DNA of 64,000 nucleotides from Theobroma cacao (taxonomy: Eukaryota; Streptophyta; Magnoliopsida; Malvales; Malvaceae), in NCBI RefSeq assembly GCF_000208745.1, contig NC_030854.1:37596059-37660058 (forward strand), in the 5' to 3' direction. The notes under the pieces were generated by a model. The model did not search any database. It worked only from the letters and a program-made list of their open reading frames with translations, and was not told the origin of the DNA. Positions 24,745-37,028 of the stretch are shown here, in pieces. Position numbers and translations under genes: made by a program. The number at the start of each line of letters is the position of its first letter. The stretch's first letter is position 1.

Positions 24745-26479
24745 AGAGGAAGTGAGTTAGAGAAAAAAAGAAAGCAAGAAAGGAAGAAAGAGAGAGCTCA
24801 CCTAACTTTGTTACTCCAAAATGATTTTGAGAAATATATTGGTATAAACATAATTACAAATGGCGATGTCAAAGTGGGTGACAAAGGCAATTATATTTAT
24901 TTGAGGTGATCGAGAGGAAGAAACATATAAATTTAAAAATATTATTACAAAATTAGATTAACAAATTGTCAAGATAATAATCTCAACGAACTTGACAATA
25001 TTAATATTTGTCGTTGAATTCTCAAAATCAAAAAATTTCTATAATACACTTCATCTAAACCCTATCCTTGGAACCCATTTTTCTTACTTGGGAGTTTGAT
25101 TTTTCTCTTAGGGGTGGAGTGTGGGTATTTGTTAATGTACCTTATTCTTTCAAAAGTTTTTGTGTAAATGGTCCACCAATGAAATGGTGTTGATTATGAG
25201 TCTGGCTCCTTCCCCCCATCCCCATCCCCATCCCCGTGCAGGTTGTAGGAAAGATGTAACCTATTCACAAGTACTCAAGCGTACTTACATTGTTCATGCA
25301 AAGGACAAGGGTACTTTTTTGCTCCTCTGGGAAAATAGCAGGCCCTTCGATTCCTTGCCTTTTACCCTTTACCAATGAACGGTGGAGGATAAACAACACC
25401 TATTCCCTTGACTTCTTTTCCTTTTGTAAATATATACAATGAAATCCCTAATTTTGTGCATTTGCTCATGATGGACGGTTCCTATTTATTCACACGTGGA
25501 AATAACTTCAATAGGACAGTTCTTTTGGTGGGTCCCTTTCCCTTCAAGATCATCAAGATGCGGTTAAAAAGCCAAGAGAGGGGAGCCAACTATCATAGGG
25601 ATTGGTCATTTGGGGCATTATAGATTTCCTTTGATGTTGGGGCTACCTACTGTAAATAACCCTTATTGGATGGAGAAGAGAGAGTCCCGACTCCTTTCCA
25701 AAGCTTTGCTCTATTTATATCATAAAGAAAGAATGTGGTTATCGAAAAGATAATTTTATAATATGTTAAACTTAGTAAGATTGAAGTTGAACAATTCAAT
25801 TATTACTTTTCATTTTAATTCAAATTTTAAGTTTTTCAATTCGGTCGAATTTGCGCAGGATGCTATATTATCTTGACTCGACTTGATTATATCTTTACAA
25901 TGAAACACTTTTTAATTTAATCTCAATAATGACATAAAGAGTGGTTAAAAGGGTAGATGTATGAGTATGAGCATCCAAATGTTTTGATTTGTAGCTATAA
26001 GGTGAGAGAGCAACTTGAAAAATGATTGTGTTGAGCTAAAGTTGCTAAAAAAGTTTAGTAAAAATAAAATGGGGTTACTTTTTGTTTGCAAGTGACAACA
26101 AACAAAAAAGGGCAGGAAAAGTGCTAAAAACTTGTCACCACAAATTTAATCAAATCCACGTAAGAAGATCAAGTTGGGTATTTTTCAACTTGAAAATTGC
26201 TTTACAGAGATGTACAAAAAGTATTGGGTTCCATATATTTGACTTTAAATAAAAAAAACCAAAAGAAATCAACACTTATTGAAAAAATTGATAGCATTAA
26301 TAGTTGCTGATGTTTGATTTGCGTTGACTGGAATTTAAATCAATCAATTAAAATTTAATAATAAATTATTTTAATCGAAATTAATTAAAATTTGATTAAA
26401 TCAAATCAATATTTTTTAAAAAAGATTTTCGCAATTGACCCGATTTAAACTCGACTGCACGAGAAAGCAAAGTTTCCCA

Positions 26480-26815
26480 AAGATTTGTACAAATCCGCTT
26501 AAATTGGGATGGGGCCTCGGGGGGGCTTGGCAGGTTATGCGCGCATGAATCGTGATCACATCCATCCACGACTGTGAGAAAAAAGGTCCCCTCTCTCTAA
26601 AAACGACAAACGCTACAAAACGAAACGGTATTCCTTCCCGCATTTAGTGGCATCCCCGTGGTTTCGTGTCTTGAACCGGGGCGTAATCGCCATTTGACGA
26701 ACGTACTAGAATAGAGATCTGACGGACTCCGTTTGTCCTCGCGTGACCTGGCCTCGGCCGCACGCACGGTAGCTTTTGTCCCCTCCGTGCCCAGCTTTGT
26801 TTCTTTCTCCAAATA
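26480..26815. other. CpG-rich patch in AT-rich intergenic DNA
   Basis: Flanked on both sides by very AT-rich DNA, this stretch is visibly GC-rich and full of CpG (GCGCGC, CGGCCGCACGCACGG and others). It has no ORF with recognisable protein character. It lies about 1.2 kb upstream of the GID1 start codon and could be a distal unmethylated regulatory block or a non-coding promoter. Confidence 0.5.
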
Positions 26816-27691
26816 AAATAAAAATAATTTATTTATTTATTTTAGTTATCATTAACTTCCTATTTATTAGTATGAGCTTGTTTGGTCGGTAAGAGTGCAG
26901 CCAAAATAAAATCGGTACAATCCAATTTATTTACTTCAAAATAATTTAATTTAATTATTAAAATAAATTTAGATTAAAAAATATGTAATTTTATTTGTAT
27001 AAATTACACTTATATTTTTTTATAATTTTAATGTTCCAATTGTATATTTTTTCTCAATTAATATCTTGTAAATAATTTATATTCTTGAAAAACTGAAATT
27101 GTTATTTTTTCAATAAAATTATCAAAATATATTTAATTTTACTAAATAAATTTAATAATCTAATTCTTGTGAAAATAAAAATTATTCACGTGATATTAAT
27201 TAAGAAAAATACCATAAAACAAAATATAAAAATAAATTGAAATCACGAAATATGTTAACAAAGTCGGCTGGTTTTGTTTTTATGAAGATTTTCATGTTTT
27301 TGGTACAAATTGGTTGAGTTTGTTTATGTGTGAATTTCAAAATTATAGATGAAAAATGAAAATTGTAAATCTATATTTTTTATTTTTAAATTTGAATAAT
27401 GAAATTATAATTTAAATTTTTTTAATGAGTAAAATAAAAATTATTAAAACAATTATCCAAAAAATAATATATAATTAAATTTACAACTAAAAGGACCCAC
27501 CGAACAGTTATCTTTCGGCAGCTCACTTTGTCGTCTCTGATGTCCACATTCACTTACTTGTTATTTTAGCATCTCCCTATACGTATTTTCTAACGTGCGC
27601 ACCTCTTTCCTATCCTTCACCCACACCACACAGCACGCGTACAGCCCCCTCTCTGTTTTATTGCAGTGAGATTTTATCATTGTATCGTTTA

Positions 27692-27710
27692 CTCTCTCTC
27701 TCTGTCTCTC
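27692..27710 (+). repeat. CT-rich tract in the probable GID1 5' leader
   Basis: A run of CT dinucleotides about 250 bp upstream of the GID1 start codon. Pyrimidine-rich tracts are common in plant 5' leaders and just after transcription starts. No clear TATA box was placed. Confidence 0.6.
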
Positions 27711-27957
27711 TTTTCTTTTGGAGAGATTATTAAGCCCGAAAAAAAAAATTGTTTTGAACTCGATAATGAGTTGAACAGCAAAAAAAAAAAAAGCAAAAAA
27801 GAAGTTAAAAGGGAGGGATATTTTGAAGAGAAAAACTGTTGCTTTGCGTTTTTTTGGATTTTGGGTTGTGATATGAATTGTGTGTTTTGGGGTTGTTCTT
27901 CAAAAGGATCTGTCTTGAGCTTTTGGGTTTTGTTTTCAAGTCTTTAAAGAAGGGGAA

Positions 27958-29833
27958 ATGGCTGGAAGTAATGAAGTCAACCTCAATGAGTGCAAGGTAC
28001 AATCTTTTTTTTTCCTTCTTTTATTTCCTTTTTCAATTTGTTTCACTTCTTTCCATAATTGGGTTGTCAAAGATGGGTTATTTTTATGGATTGTTTTTAT
28101 ATATATTCGGTTTTTATTGGGGGTTGAAAAAAGCTGAGTTTTAGCTGATTCTTGGTTAGAGCTGGTAGTCTTATCAAATCCTTTTTACTGGAGATTTTTT
28201 TTTAAATTTTGGGGTTTTGGTTTATTGAAAGTTGATTCCTTTGCTGGTTTTGGGGTATGGAGCAATTTAGTTTGACTTTTGAGCTTCAACATCATACTGG
28301 CTGATTATTTTGTTTTTGGTTTTTTTTTTTTGTGATTTGGGTTTGGAGCTCTTCTTTTTTGTTTCTCCAAGAAAGTTGGAATTTTCTCTGATTTCAGTTC
28401 AGTCTTTGGAGTGGTTTTATTTGGGGGGTTTGATTGGATTTCCAAGATCATATAAGTTAGTGGAGGAGTTTTCAAGTAGTTGTTGGTTTGGATCACCTTA
28501 CTTTGGAAGATAACATTTGACTTGAATTTTTTGTGAAAATTATGGAGTTAAACATGGCCAAATTTTGCATTGCTTATTAGGATCATAGCATATTCTTACT
28601 AATTTTGGTGTATCTTGACAAGGAGAGTACAGTTAATTTCTGGGGTCTCTAGGGTTTTCTGTTCATTTATTTTAGTAACTTTAGACTGGTAATAAAAATT
28701 GGTTGTGTAAAATCTTCTTTGTTTTAGATATGATTTCATGAGGTCTTGGTCGCTGTATGTATATCTACTGCACTTTGTTTCTTGGCAAGATGAAGCTCTT
28801 TTTGATTTTTTTTTCTCTTTACCTTTGTCTCTGTTAGATGGTGGTTCCCCTAAATACATGGGTCCTCATCTCCACTTATAAGTTGGCTTACAATCTTCTT
28901 CGTCGACCTGATGGCACTTTCAAACGTCACTTGGCAGAGTTTCTTGATCGGAAAGTCCCTGCTAATGCGAACCCAGTTGATGGGGTTTTCTCATTTGATG
29001 TCATCATTGATCGTAGCACGAGCCTTTTTAGTCGGATTTATAGACCAGCTACTGCTGAAGAGCCTCAGCCAAACATTGTTGAGCTTGAGAAGCCTGTTAT
29101 GGCTGAGGTTGTCCCTGTTATAATTTTCTTTCATGGTGGAAGCTTTGCACATTCCTCGGCAAATAGTGCTATATATGACACTCTTTGTCGCCGATTGGTA
29201 GGTGTTTGTAAGGCTGTTGTGGTCTCTGTGAATTATCGGCGTGCACCTGAAAATAGATATCCAAGTGCTTATGATGATGGGTGGACTGCTCTTAAGTGGG
29301 TTAACTCTAGATCATGGCTTCAAAGCCAGAAAGATTCAAAGGTTCATATATATTTGGCTGGGGATAGCTCTGGTGGTAACATTGCACACCATGTCGCAGC
29401 TCAAGCTGTAGAATCAGGAATTGATGTATTGGGAAATATATTACTCAATCCAATGTTTGGTGGACAAGAAAGAACTGAATCTGAAAAGCGTTTAGATGGG
29501 AAATATTTTGTTACTCTGCAAGACCGGGACTGGTACTGGAGAGCTTTTCTCCCTGAAGGAGAAGACAGGGATCATCCTGCATGTAATCCATTTGGTCCTA
29601 ATGGTAAGAGTCTTGAAGGAATCAAATTTCCAAAGAGTCTGGTAGTGGTTGCTGGCTTGGACCTTGTTCAGGATTGGCAAATGGCTTATGTTGAAGGGCT
29701 CAAAAACGCTGGCCAAGAGGTTAAACTTTTATATTTGGACCAGGCAACAATTGGTTTCTACTTGTTACCGAACAACAACCACTTCCATACTGTTATGGGC
29801 GAGATAAGTAAATTTGTGAGTTCTAACTGTTAA
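27958..29833 (+). CDS. GID1: Gibberellin receptor GID1 (GID1A/C type)
   Basis: Soluble nuclear/cytosolic receptor: it binds bioactive gibberellin, closes its N-terminal lid and recruits DELLA proteins for SCF-mediated destruction. Exon 1 (27958-27996) encodes only MAGSNEVNLNECK; an 841-bp intron follows; exon 2 (28838-29833) encodes the rest, 344 aa in all. A short first exon with the split after NECK is the family's usual gene structure. The hormone-sensitive-lipase fold shows HGGSF (112-116) and GDSSGG (188-193, Ser190 at the nucleophile position). The third triad position, His in true hydrolases, is Ile318 in ATIGFYLLP, as expected of a receptor with no esterase activity. The ending (LPNNNHFHTVM, then a short SSNC tail) fits the A/C type rather than the longer-tailed B type. 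Downstream sequence to about 30300 is probably 3' UTR. Confidence 0.96.
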
Positions 29834-32800
29834 TAGGATTAACTTTACCTACAGGCAGCCATAAATGATAGGAGCTTGACATTCCACTTGTGGTAATTAA
29901 GAAGTTTGCAGTCTATGATTGTGTAGTATTACTACTTACTGTCGTATTAATCATGGTATTATTGCTAGCTGGCTCCCTTGGGCTCTGCTTTTTCCCTGAT
30001 TTATAGAGTACCGGCCTTGGTTATATGGTGAAGAAGAGGTATTTCAGCACATAGCTGGATCAGGATGTGTTCTGGTCTGCATTCAATCACCTGGACTTGG
30101 GGTGTTATGGTTTGATGAAGCTTCTGCGGCAGTCATGTTTAGCAGACCACTAAATTTTAAGAATTACAAATTCTGGCTTCTTGCCACAAAGGAGAAGAAG
30201 ACAGGAAATATATGGATAACATTTGGTACCTGATCAAGGGATTGGTGCCTGGCTAATGTTATATAAGCTAATTTTAGAACATGGATTAGAAAGGTTCCAT
30301 GGTGTTGTGACCCTGTATGTTTATACATATGTGTTAGTATATATAAAGATGTTTGCTTATTGCGGTTTTTAGTTTTCTTTTTCTCCATTTTAAATTTTGG
30401 TATTCTGTTTGCTCTATTCTTGTTGGACACTCCTGGACAAGTGTAAATACAACTATGCTCTATAAGATTTGAGAAATTTTTAATTAGAGATTTCTGGCTT
30501 ATGAAATGCCTCTTGTTTATATTTTATAACAGACAAATCAAACTTAAGCCGGTAGATTCTTGATCACTCATATTGCATCAAAGTTACTGGTTTCCTGGAA
30601 CCTTCTGATAGCAGGGGGCAGTGCAGATTCCATGACACTGAATTTATGTTTTCTTGTGGGGTGAAGGATCAGATTTTGTTGAGCTGCAAGCTTCTTATTC
30701 ATGGGTTGTGTATGGTCTATCCAGGGTTTGCACAAACAATGACACCACATCTTTTTGGCTTATCTGTATTTTTAATCCTAAAGAAGCTTGATTAACCTTT
30801 GTTTGAATGATTGATGATTGATTAGCATGGACACCTAAAAAAGACAATATCTGCCAAATTTTACTCCCCAGAAGATAATTTTGAGAGACAACTGAATGAG
30901 GAATCAAAACGTGCGGCCATTTCATCCATTAAATCCAGCCAGGACAAAAGGGTGCCCTTACACTTTGATAAATGATTGGAACCAAATTCTAGCAGTCTAT
31001 TTTTTGGCCATGGATAGAGATTGATTTGATGCATTCTTGTCATTTCTTGAATACATGTAATGGAAGAGTAATTTTGGAGCTTAAGACTGGAGAAAATATA
31101 GAAATTGGCTTGTTTGGAAAGGGGGAAAAACTATAGAATGGTGGTTGCATTTTAAATGCATTCAAGGGGACCACTTGAGAAGCACACACCATCCTTTTGT
31201 ATGCTGTTAGGATTTGCTTTCATGGTGCTAAGAGAATATTAGCATAATGTTAAAGAACAGCTAAGCCCTTGATGAAGACGTCAAGCCTTGTCTAATTGAC
31301 TTGTGTGGACCAACTAAAAAACAATGAGACTAGCATGCATAAATTTCTCAGCTGGAAGAAATATTATATCTGGTCCACTCTGCACTCCTGCTTAATCTAT
31401 TCTATATTTTTTTCATAATTTCAAACAACATATGGAATTGTTTTGTTTCTAATCATGTGCTCTCTGACAAGGATTGCATCTGCCGCATGTGAATTCAAGC
31501 TGATTAAGATGGTGTTAACTGTTAAGGCTCTGGAAGGCTCGATAACTCGAAAACATTTTAAAGCTTCCCCAACGTTCAAAAGCCCATTTTACCTCTTTTC
31601 CCTTTCTAAAGTCAAACCCTTTTTCCAACCTGGAAGATACCATGCATCAGAATAATAAAATGTCAAGTCTTAGGATCATGGTCTCCCATCCCATTCCCAA
31701 ATTCCTTGCATTTTCACTATTTACATTGAGAGATTTACGGAAATGTTGGTTTGAATAACCCGAAAATGAAAGGAGGGACTACCGGATGTCCAATCAAATT
31801 ATTACAGAATCATGCCTTTATGATGGCCATAGAAGAAAGTTGATGGACTCTTAACACACTCGCCAGTGCCACAAACAAGAATCAGATGACATTGTGGCAG
31901 TGGTTTTGGCAGGGTTAACTGCATTATCCTAATCAAGATATAGGTGGGCATATTTTGAGATTGCTGCAAAAAAGGTGTTGGATAAAATCAGATTTCTAAC
32001 ACCAAGTTTCTGCATGATATCAATGTCACCACCAAAACTTACCTACCAATTGGTGCCAATAGCCAGCTCATACTCAAGTTTTGTCATTGCATACCTTCTT
32101 AAGCTCTGAATGTTGAGACTTTGTGGTCTATACATGACATGTTTTTGAATGGCTACACACAACCCTGTATGTCTGCATCATTTTGTTATAGCCAAAAAGG
32201 GAAATAACAGCTACCATCTACTCTGTAATTATTAAATTTGCAATTCTTTTCTTTTTTAAGAACCTAATGGAGCTTTTCCTTTTGTCTCAATCTTTGTTTT
32301 GCATGTTGCCATTTCCTAATATATCAGTTGAATATGTTAAGCAAATATACAGATGCAAGTGCATGAAACTTGAAAGATTAAAATGAGCAGATGAAGTGAA
32401 AGATTGTTACCTTTTATCTAAATCCAAATAGTTGAAACATCATGTTTGATCTTTGAGCGCAATTAAGAGTAAGTGATCTTCTCATATGACCATAAAATCT
32501 TAAGTAAAGATCCAGTATCAATTCCATAGAAAAAGTTAAACTACTTAGATGACCTATTAAGTAACAAGGTTGTAGATGCTGCAGCTTAAATTGTTCTTCC
32601 AGATGGCATAAAACCTTCTGCCACGGATTAACTGGACATTGGTGTAATGGCACAAGAGAATGAACATAATCATGAACCATATTATGAGTACTCCTTAAAA
32701 TTGATGCTTAATTTAATTTTCCCGAGATGCGACAAATTTATTTGGACAATGTAGTTCATCTGTCTTACCGTATGATTGTCCCAAACAATAATTGCCTATG

Positions 32801-33317
32801 CACCTAATTGATTGGATGTGTAGAACCAGGTACAACGAATTCAAAAAGTGTTCAACTCCTAAAATCTAAAAGTCTAACTACCATAATCAAAACAAGCAAG
32901 AACAAGTCTCCTAGGAAAGCAATACTTTATGAAGATGAAAACCTTTTGCTTCATATTCACTAATTTGATATCATCAATCATCAATTTGGCTCACCTGATT
33001 TAGCATGCATTTTTGGTTTTCTAACTTTCCACAAACAAAGATTTAAGAGCAACAGAGTAACAAATATGCGGACGGAAGACCAATATCACCTCTAAAATAT
33101 GAAGCATAAACATATAGGAATCATGCTCATAAAGCAGTTAAAAAGCATCCTCTGAATCTAAGGTTATGAGTCTTGCCTTATCCAAAAAGCATTATTTATG
33201 TCTTAGTTGCAGTTCCAAAGTAGCAACATAGGACGTTGTTACATAGAGTTTTCTCAGTTAATCCTAGAAGCAAAAACAACTTGTGCCAAAACAAAATTAA
33301 CCAATAAACCAAAGAAC
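29834..33317. other. Intergenic region between GID1 and the coiled-coil gene
   Basis: The first few hundred bases probably hold the GID1 3' UTR. From there to 33317, where the minus-strand gene ends, I see only short frames without protein character and no clear repeat structure. The last 150 bp are probably the 3' UTR of the coiled-coil gene. Confidence 0.6.
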
Positions 33318-35267
33318 TCAACGTCCTCTTGCGGCATACGCAACAGATATTGCTGCCAAAAGGGTTGTTGCTGAGGATACCAAAGTCCAGAAACTCTTTT
33401 TCTTTTGTGCTTCCACCATAGATTTCTCCATAAACTCAACTTTCTGCTTCAAGTCTTGAGACGTTTTCTCTTTATTCTTAAATGCTTGTTTGATCGCCTC
33501 CAATTCTGCTGCATATGGCTGAATTTTATCTTCAAGCTTCTGTTCAGTAATAGCAGCTGCTTCCTTCACCTTTCGATCATTTTCATCTTTAGATCGACAT
33601 AACAGTGTAGCAGTGTTCTTCAACATAGTCAATGCTCGCTCATAATTAATGCTGGTTGATTCCATTTTAGCCCTCAAATCATTGATACTTCTCTTGGCCT
33701 CCAAAAGATCCTTCTGCAACTTATCTTTGTCTTCACTCATTGATCCAAAGTGACTCTCCATCTCCTGCTTTTCCTTGATTAGGTTCTGCCACTCAGCCCT
33801 CTTCTGTGCCAACTCTTCCGCAGTTTTCTCAAGCAACTTCTGCACTTCTGAAACTTTCGTTCTCAAGTTAACACCATTCTGCTTTTCCTCATCCAATCCT
33901 TTCAATGCATTGTCCCTTTCAAGTGTTACTTGATCAAATGAATTTCTAAAGCCGCTAACTTCAGAAATCAATTCTTTGTCCTTCTTTTCATGATCCTCGC
34001 ATGCCTCTTGCAGCCTATTCACAACATTCCTCAGCTCACTCACTTCGTTGCGCAACTCAGCATTTTCATTCTCACGACTAATTTTGACCTTTTCAATCTC
34101 AATTTTGTCTCCAACCAATTCCTCGATCTTCCTCTGCAGATCGTTTAATTCCTTCTCATTCATTTCCAAAACCCTTCTAGTTATATCACTTTCCTCCAAC
34201 AACTTCTCAATTCTTCTCTGCATATCATCCGACTCCACCATTGTCATTTCCAACAATTTTGAGACTGAATCCTTTTCCTTCCTTAACCTCTCAATACTCC
34301 TTTCTTTTGCTCTCTTTTCTTCCACCAATGCACCAATCTCTATTGCCCGTTCAGCCTCCCTATCCATAGCCTCACCACAATTCTTTTCCAGCTCAAAAAC
34401 TTTAGACCGCAAAATCCCCTCTTCTTTCCTCAAACTCATTATAACCTCACTCATTTTCCGCATTTCCTTTTCCATCTGATCAATATTCACTCTTTGCTCA
34501 TTTTTCTCCATCTCAATCCCTTTCTTCTCCCTCACAACCCCTTCGATTTCTCTTCTCAAACTCTCAACTTTCTTCACCATATCCTCCATGTTTTTCTCCA
34601 ATACATCTCTGTCCTTCACCACCGAACTCTTCACTTTCTCCAACTCCTCTTTCTCCCCAACCAACCTATCATATCCCACTTTCAGTTTCTCTATCTCTTC
34701 CACAAACTTCCTCTCATTTTTCTCCATTTTCATCAGTTTCTCTTTCATCAAACTACTCTCCTTAACCTGCAACTCAAAATCAGACCTTGCTAAATCTCTC
34801 TCTTTGCAAACCAAACTCAACCTTTGACTCTCATTTTCAAGACTACCCATTAGTCCATCCACCTTACTCTTCAACTCCCCAATCTCCCTTTCCCTCCCAG
34901 CACCCATTTCCCTCATTTGGGTATTCATATAAACCCAAAGCAATCCATGTTGAAACTCCAAGCTCAAATTTTTCTCACTCTCCTCAACTTCAAGTCCCTT
35001 CCTTTCACTCAACTCAGCCTCAAGGGCTTCCATGGCGTGAACCAAGGATTCAATCTGTTGCCTCTTTTCAACTGCCTCTTTGAGAAGCAAAGCGTTAAGA
35101 GACTTAAGGTTTTGAAGCTTCTCATTAGGATCTTCCATGGAAGATTGACGGCTCAAAGGCTTGTAAGATTCTGTAAAGGTTGAAACTTTAACAGAGTCAT
35201 GTGTTTCTTGAGATGGGTTTTGTTGTTTGTGGTCTTTGGCTTGATGGGACTGTTTCTTTCTGGCCAT
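33318..35267 (-). CDS. Tail-anchored long coiled-coil protein (PMD-like architecture)
   Basis: A single-exon gene of 649 aa. After a basic, low-complexity N-terminus (MARKKQ..., about 1-45), nearly the whole protein (about 50-615) is heptad-type coiled coil rich in Glu, Lys, Leu and Arg. It ends in a Lys-rich stretch, then one hydrophobic segment (about 623-642, SFWTLVSSATTLLAAISVAY) and the short basic tail AARGR. One transmembrane helix at the extreme C-terminus with a basic tail is typical of tail-anchored proteins of peroxisome, mitochondrion or plastid membranes. Arabidopsis PMD1/PMD2 (organelle division factors) share this design but are about half as long, so the relationship is uncertain. 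The start is set at MARKK because of its good context (AAAAATGGC); an in-frame ATG lies 25 codons upstream at 35342. Confidence 0.85.
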   Translation of the reverse strand: MARKKQSHQAKDHKQQNPSQETHDSVKVSTFTESYKPLSRQSSMEDPNEKLQNLKSLNALLLKEAVEKRQQIESLVHAMEALEAELSERKGLEVEESEKNLSLEFQHGLLWVYMNTQMREMGAGREREIGELKSKVDGLMGSLENESQRLSLVCKERDLARSDFELQVKESSLMKEKLMKMEKNERKFVEEIEKLKVGYDRLVGEKEELEKVKSSVVKDRDVLEKNMEDMVKKVESLRREIEGVVREKKGIEMEKNEQRVNIDQMEKEMRKMSEVIMSLRKEEGILRSKVFELEKNCGEAMDREAERAIEIGALVEEKRAKERSIERLRKEKDSVSKLLEMTMVESDDMQRRIEKLLEESDITRRVLEMNEKELNDLQRKIEELVGDKIEIEKVKISRENENAELRNEVSELRNVVNRLQEACEDHEKKDKELISEVSGFRNSFDQVTLERDNALKGLDEEKQNGVNLRTKVSEVQKLLEKTAEELAQKRAEWQNLIKEKQEMESHFGSMSEDKDKLQKDLLEAKRSINDLRAKMESTSINYERALTMLKNTATLLCRSKDENDRKVKEAAAITEQKLEDKIQPYAAELEAIKQAFKNKEKTSQDLKQKVEFMEKSMVEAQKKKSFWTLVSSATTLLAAISVAYAARGR

Positions 35268-37028
35268 TTTTGGGAGTATTAGAGATGGGGTTTGGATTTT
35301 GAAGGCTAGGGTTTTGCTAGGGTTCTTATTGTGGAGAAACAAGATATGGAGATAGACTGATAAAATAGGCGTGAAGAAAGGAGGGATTTTTAAAGAGAGA
35401 ATAAAATAAGGCTAGTTTTGAGGATTCAAATTTTGGGGCCCAAAGCTCAAGGCTTGTTGGGAATTTGAAAAACCATAAAATAATGGGATCTTTGGATTTG
35501 GCTGTGGGGTTTGGTGTGGCTAATAAAACATGTGGTTGCTCCATTGGCTTCCACAATGACACACCATTGTGCTCATGTGGCTGCTTTCTATTGGCAAATT
35601 TTTGTTTTCAAACATAATAATTTTGTGAGTATTTAATAAAAAATAATTATGATTATGTTATGTCTCTAGACTGTGACATTAGGAGATAAAAATTAAATTT
35701 TAAATTTATTTATTATGATAATTTATATTTTAAGATATATTTATGATAAATAATTTATGTTTATCATTCATTCGTTTACTTATACAGATATAAAATGTAA
35801 AAAGAGAAAGAATCTTAAACTCAAACAATAAATCAGGAAAAAAAATAGAATGAAAGTGTTTTATGTTTTGGAATTTGGACAAAGGGATTGAAACCAACTC
35901 TTTGAAAGAGGGATGCATGTACTACCCTTGAATCAAATACAGAATGCATGAATGAAAAGTGTTAAAATGGGGACAAAATTTAATGATATGCAAATGCAAT
36001 AATTCTTTTTAGTGCACAACTTTCAAAGGGTGGAATATCAAATTCCTCATTTCCCCTTTACATTCTACTTTATCCCACAAAAGAATTACAATAGTAAAAG
36101 ATTTTTTTATCCCTATGAGTAATGAATTTTTTACTCTCAAATACTCCCCATGTGATGAATAATTTGAAAGTTGATTTACAATCAAGTCATTGGATGAAAC
36201 ATCGCTTAGCCATTTCTTTTGTTGGTTCAATATTTGGTCTCTATTTATTAATTTACCTTCCAAATTTACTTCTAATTAGTTATGGAATTGAATATATAAT
36301 TGGGAATTCCTTGTCATAAATAGCAAGCAACTTTTTCATAATATTCATATATTTATTTATTTATTTTGAAACTTTTTTTTTTGGGATGTACAGCATATGG
36401 TATATCTATATGTATGCAAATAATCAGCAATAATTCATTTTCAAAAAGAACAGAAAAGGAATAGGAAAATTTTATTAGAAAACAGTCTAAGCTTCCATGT
36501 GTGGAGAGAGCAAATCATATATCATTAAATTAGTTTCCATATATGTTGCACTATATTCGTGCGTTATTCTCTGTCTATTGGTTCTTTCAAGCCTTCCTTT
36601 TGACCCCCCTAGATTATTTGAACCTTTTTGTTTTCTTTTTGCACCTTTCCCACTAACAATATTCAATAAGTTGATTCAACCCATATAGTGTAAAACTATG
36701 TATGCTTTTGTATGGAATCATGAAGTTAGAAGACTGTTCTCTCAAAGGTTCTTCTTCTTCTTCCTCTTCTTCTCCTTTTTAGTATAAGTTTTGAAGATAA
36801 TGAATTTACTTTGCATATATTATTAGGTTCGTGAATTTCTGATGACTGGTTCATGTTGGTGAGCATATGCATGGGAATGAACCATACTGCTAGCTTAATT
36901 TTATGTTTTTCTTTTTCCTAGGAAATTAAGATACGATCAATCTTCTTTTCAAAGTTTGCATGGGATTAATGGAATGATGTAATTGATTTTTTCCCTTCGT
37001 TTTTTGGTGATTGATATATTATAGAGTA
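35268..37028. other. Intergenic region, probably containing two divergent promoters
   Basis: It lies between the 5' ends of a minus-strand gene (coiled-coil) and a plus-strand gene (nucleoside hydrolase), so it should hold both promoters. It is AT-rich, with short frames only, and a CTT/TTC-repeat stretch at about 36750-36778. No specific element could be assigned. Confidence 0.55.

Larger units (their letters stand above)
20540..26470. other. Gene-poor AT-rich intergenic region
   Basis: No gene can be supported. Open frames are short and of low complexity. A minus-strand frame at 21062-21280 (72 codons, rich in Trp and Cys) is the only one with protein-like composition, and I do not recognise it. 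The region contains a (CT)n tract at 21857-21874, an AT-rich dispersed repeat at about 22380-22810 and a G homopolymer at 24729-24744. Direct repeats of low complexity are common from 23580 to 24480. Confidence 0.6.

Noticed and set aside
24729..24797. G-run and purine tract as a functional G-quadruplex
   Set aside because: A homopolymer of 16 G is as likely to be a low-complexity or assembly artefact, and nothing ties it to a gene.
34048..34479. 143-codon plus-strand ORF rich in Ser and Phe
   Set aside because: It is the antisense of the Glu/Lys-rich coiled-coil gene, which always yields Phe/Ser/Leu-rich shadows.
36750..36778. CTT/TTC repeats as a CRISPR-like or satellite array
   Set aside because: The stretch is a short imperfect microsatellite without spacers, in a plant nuclear genome.
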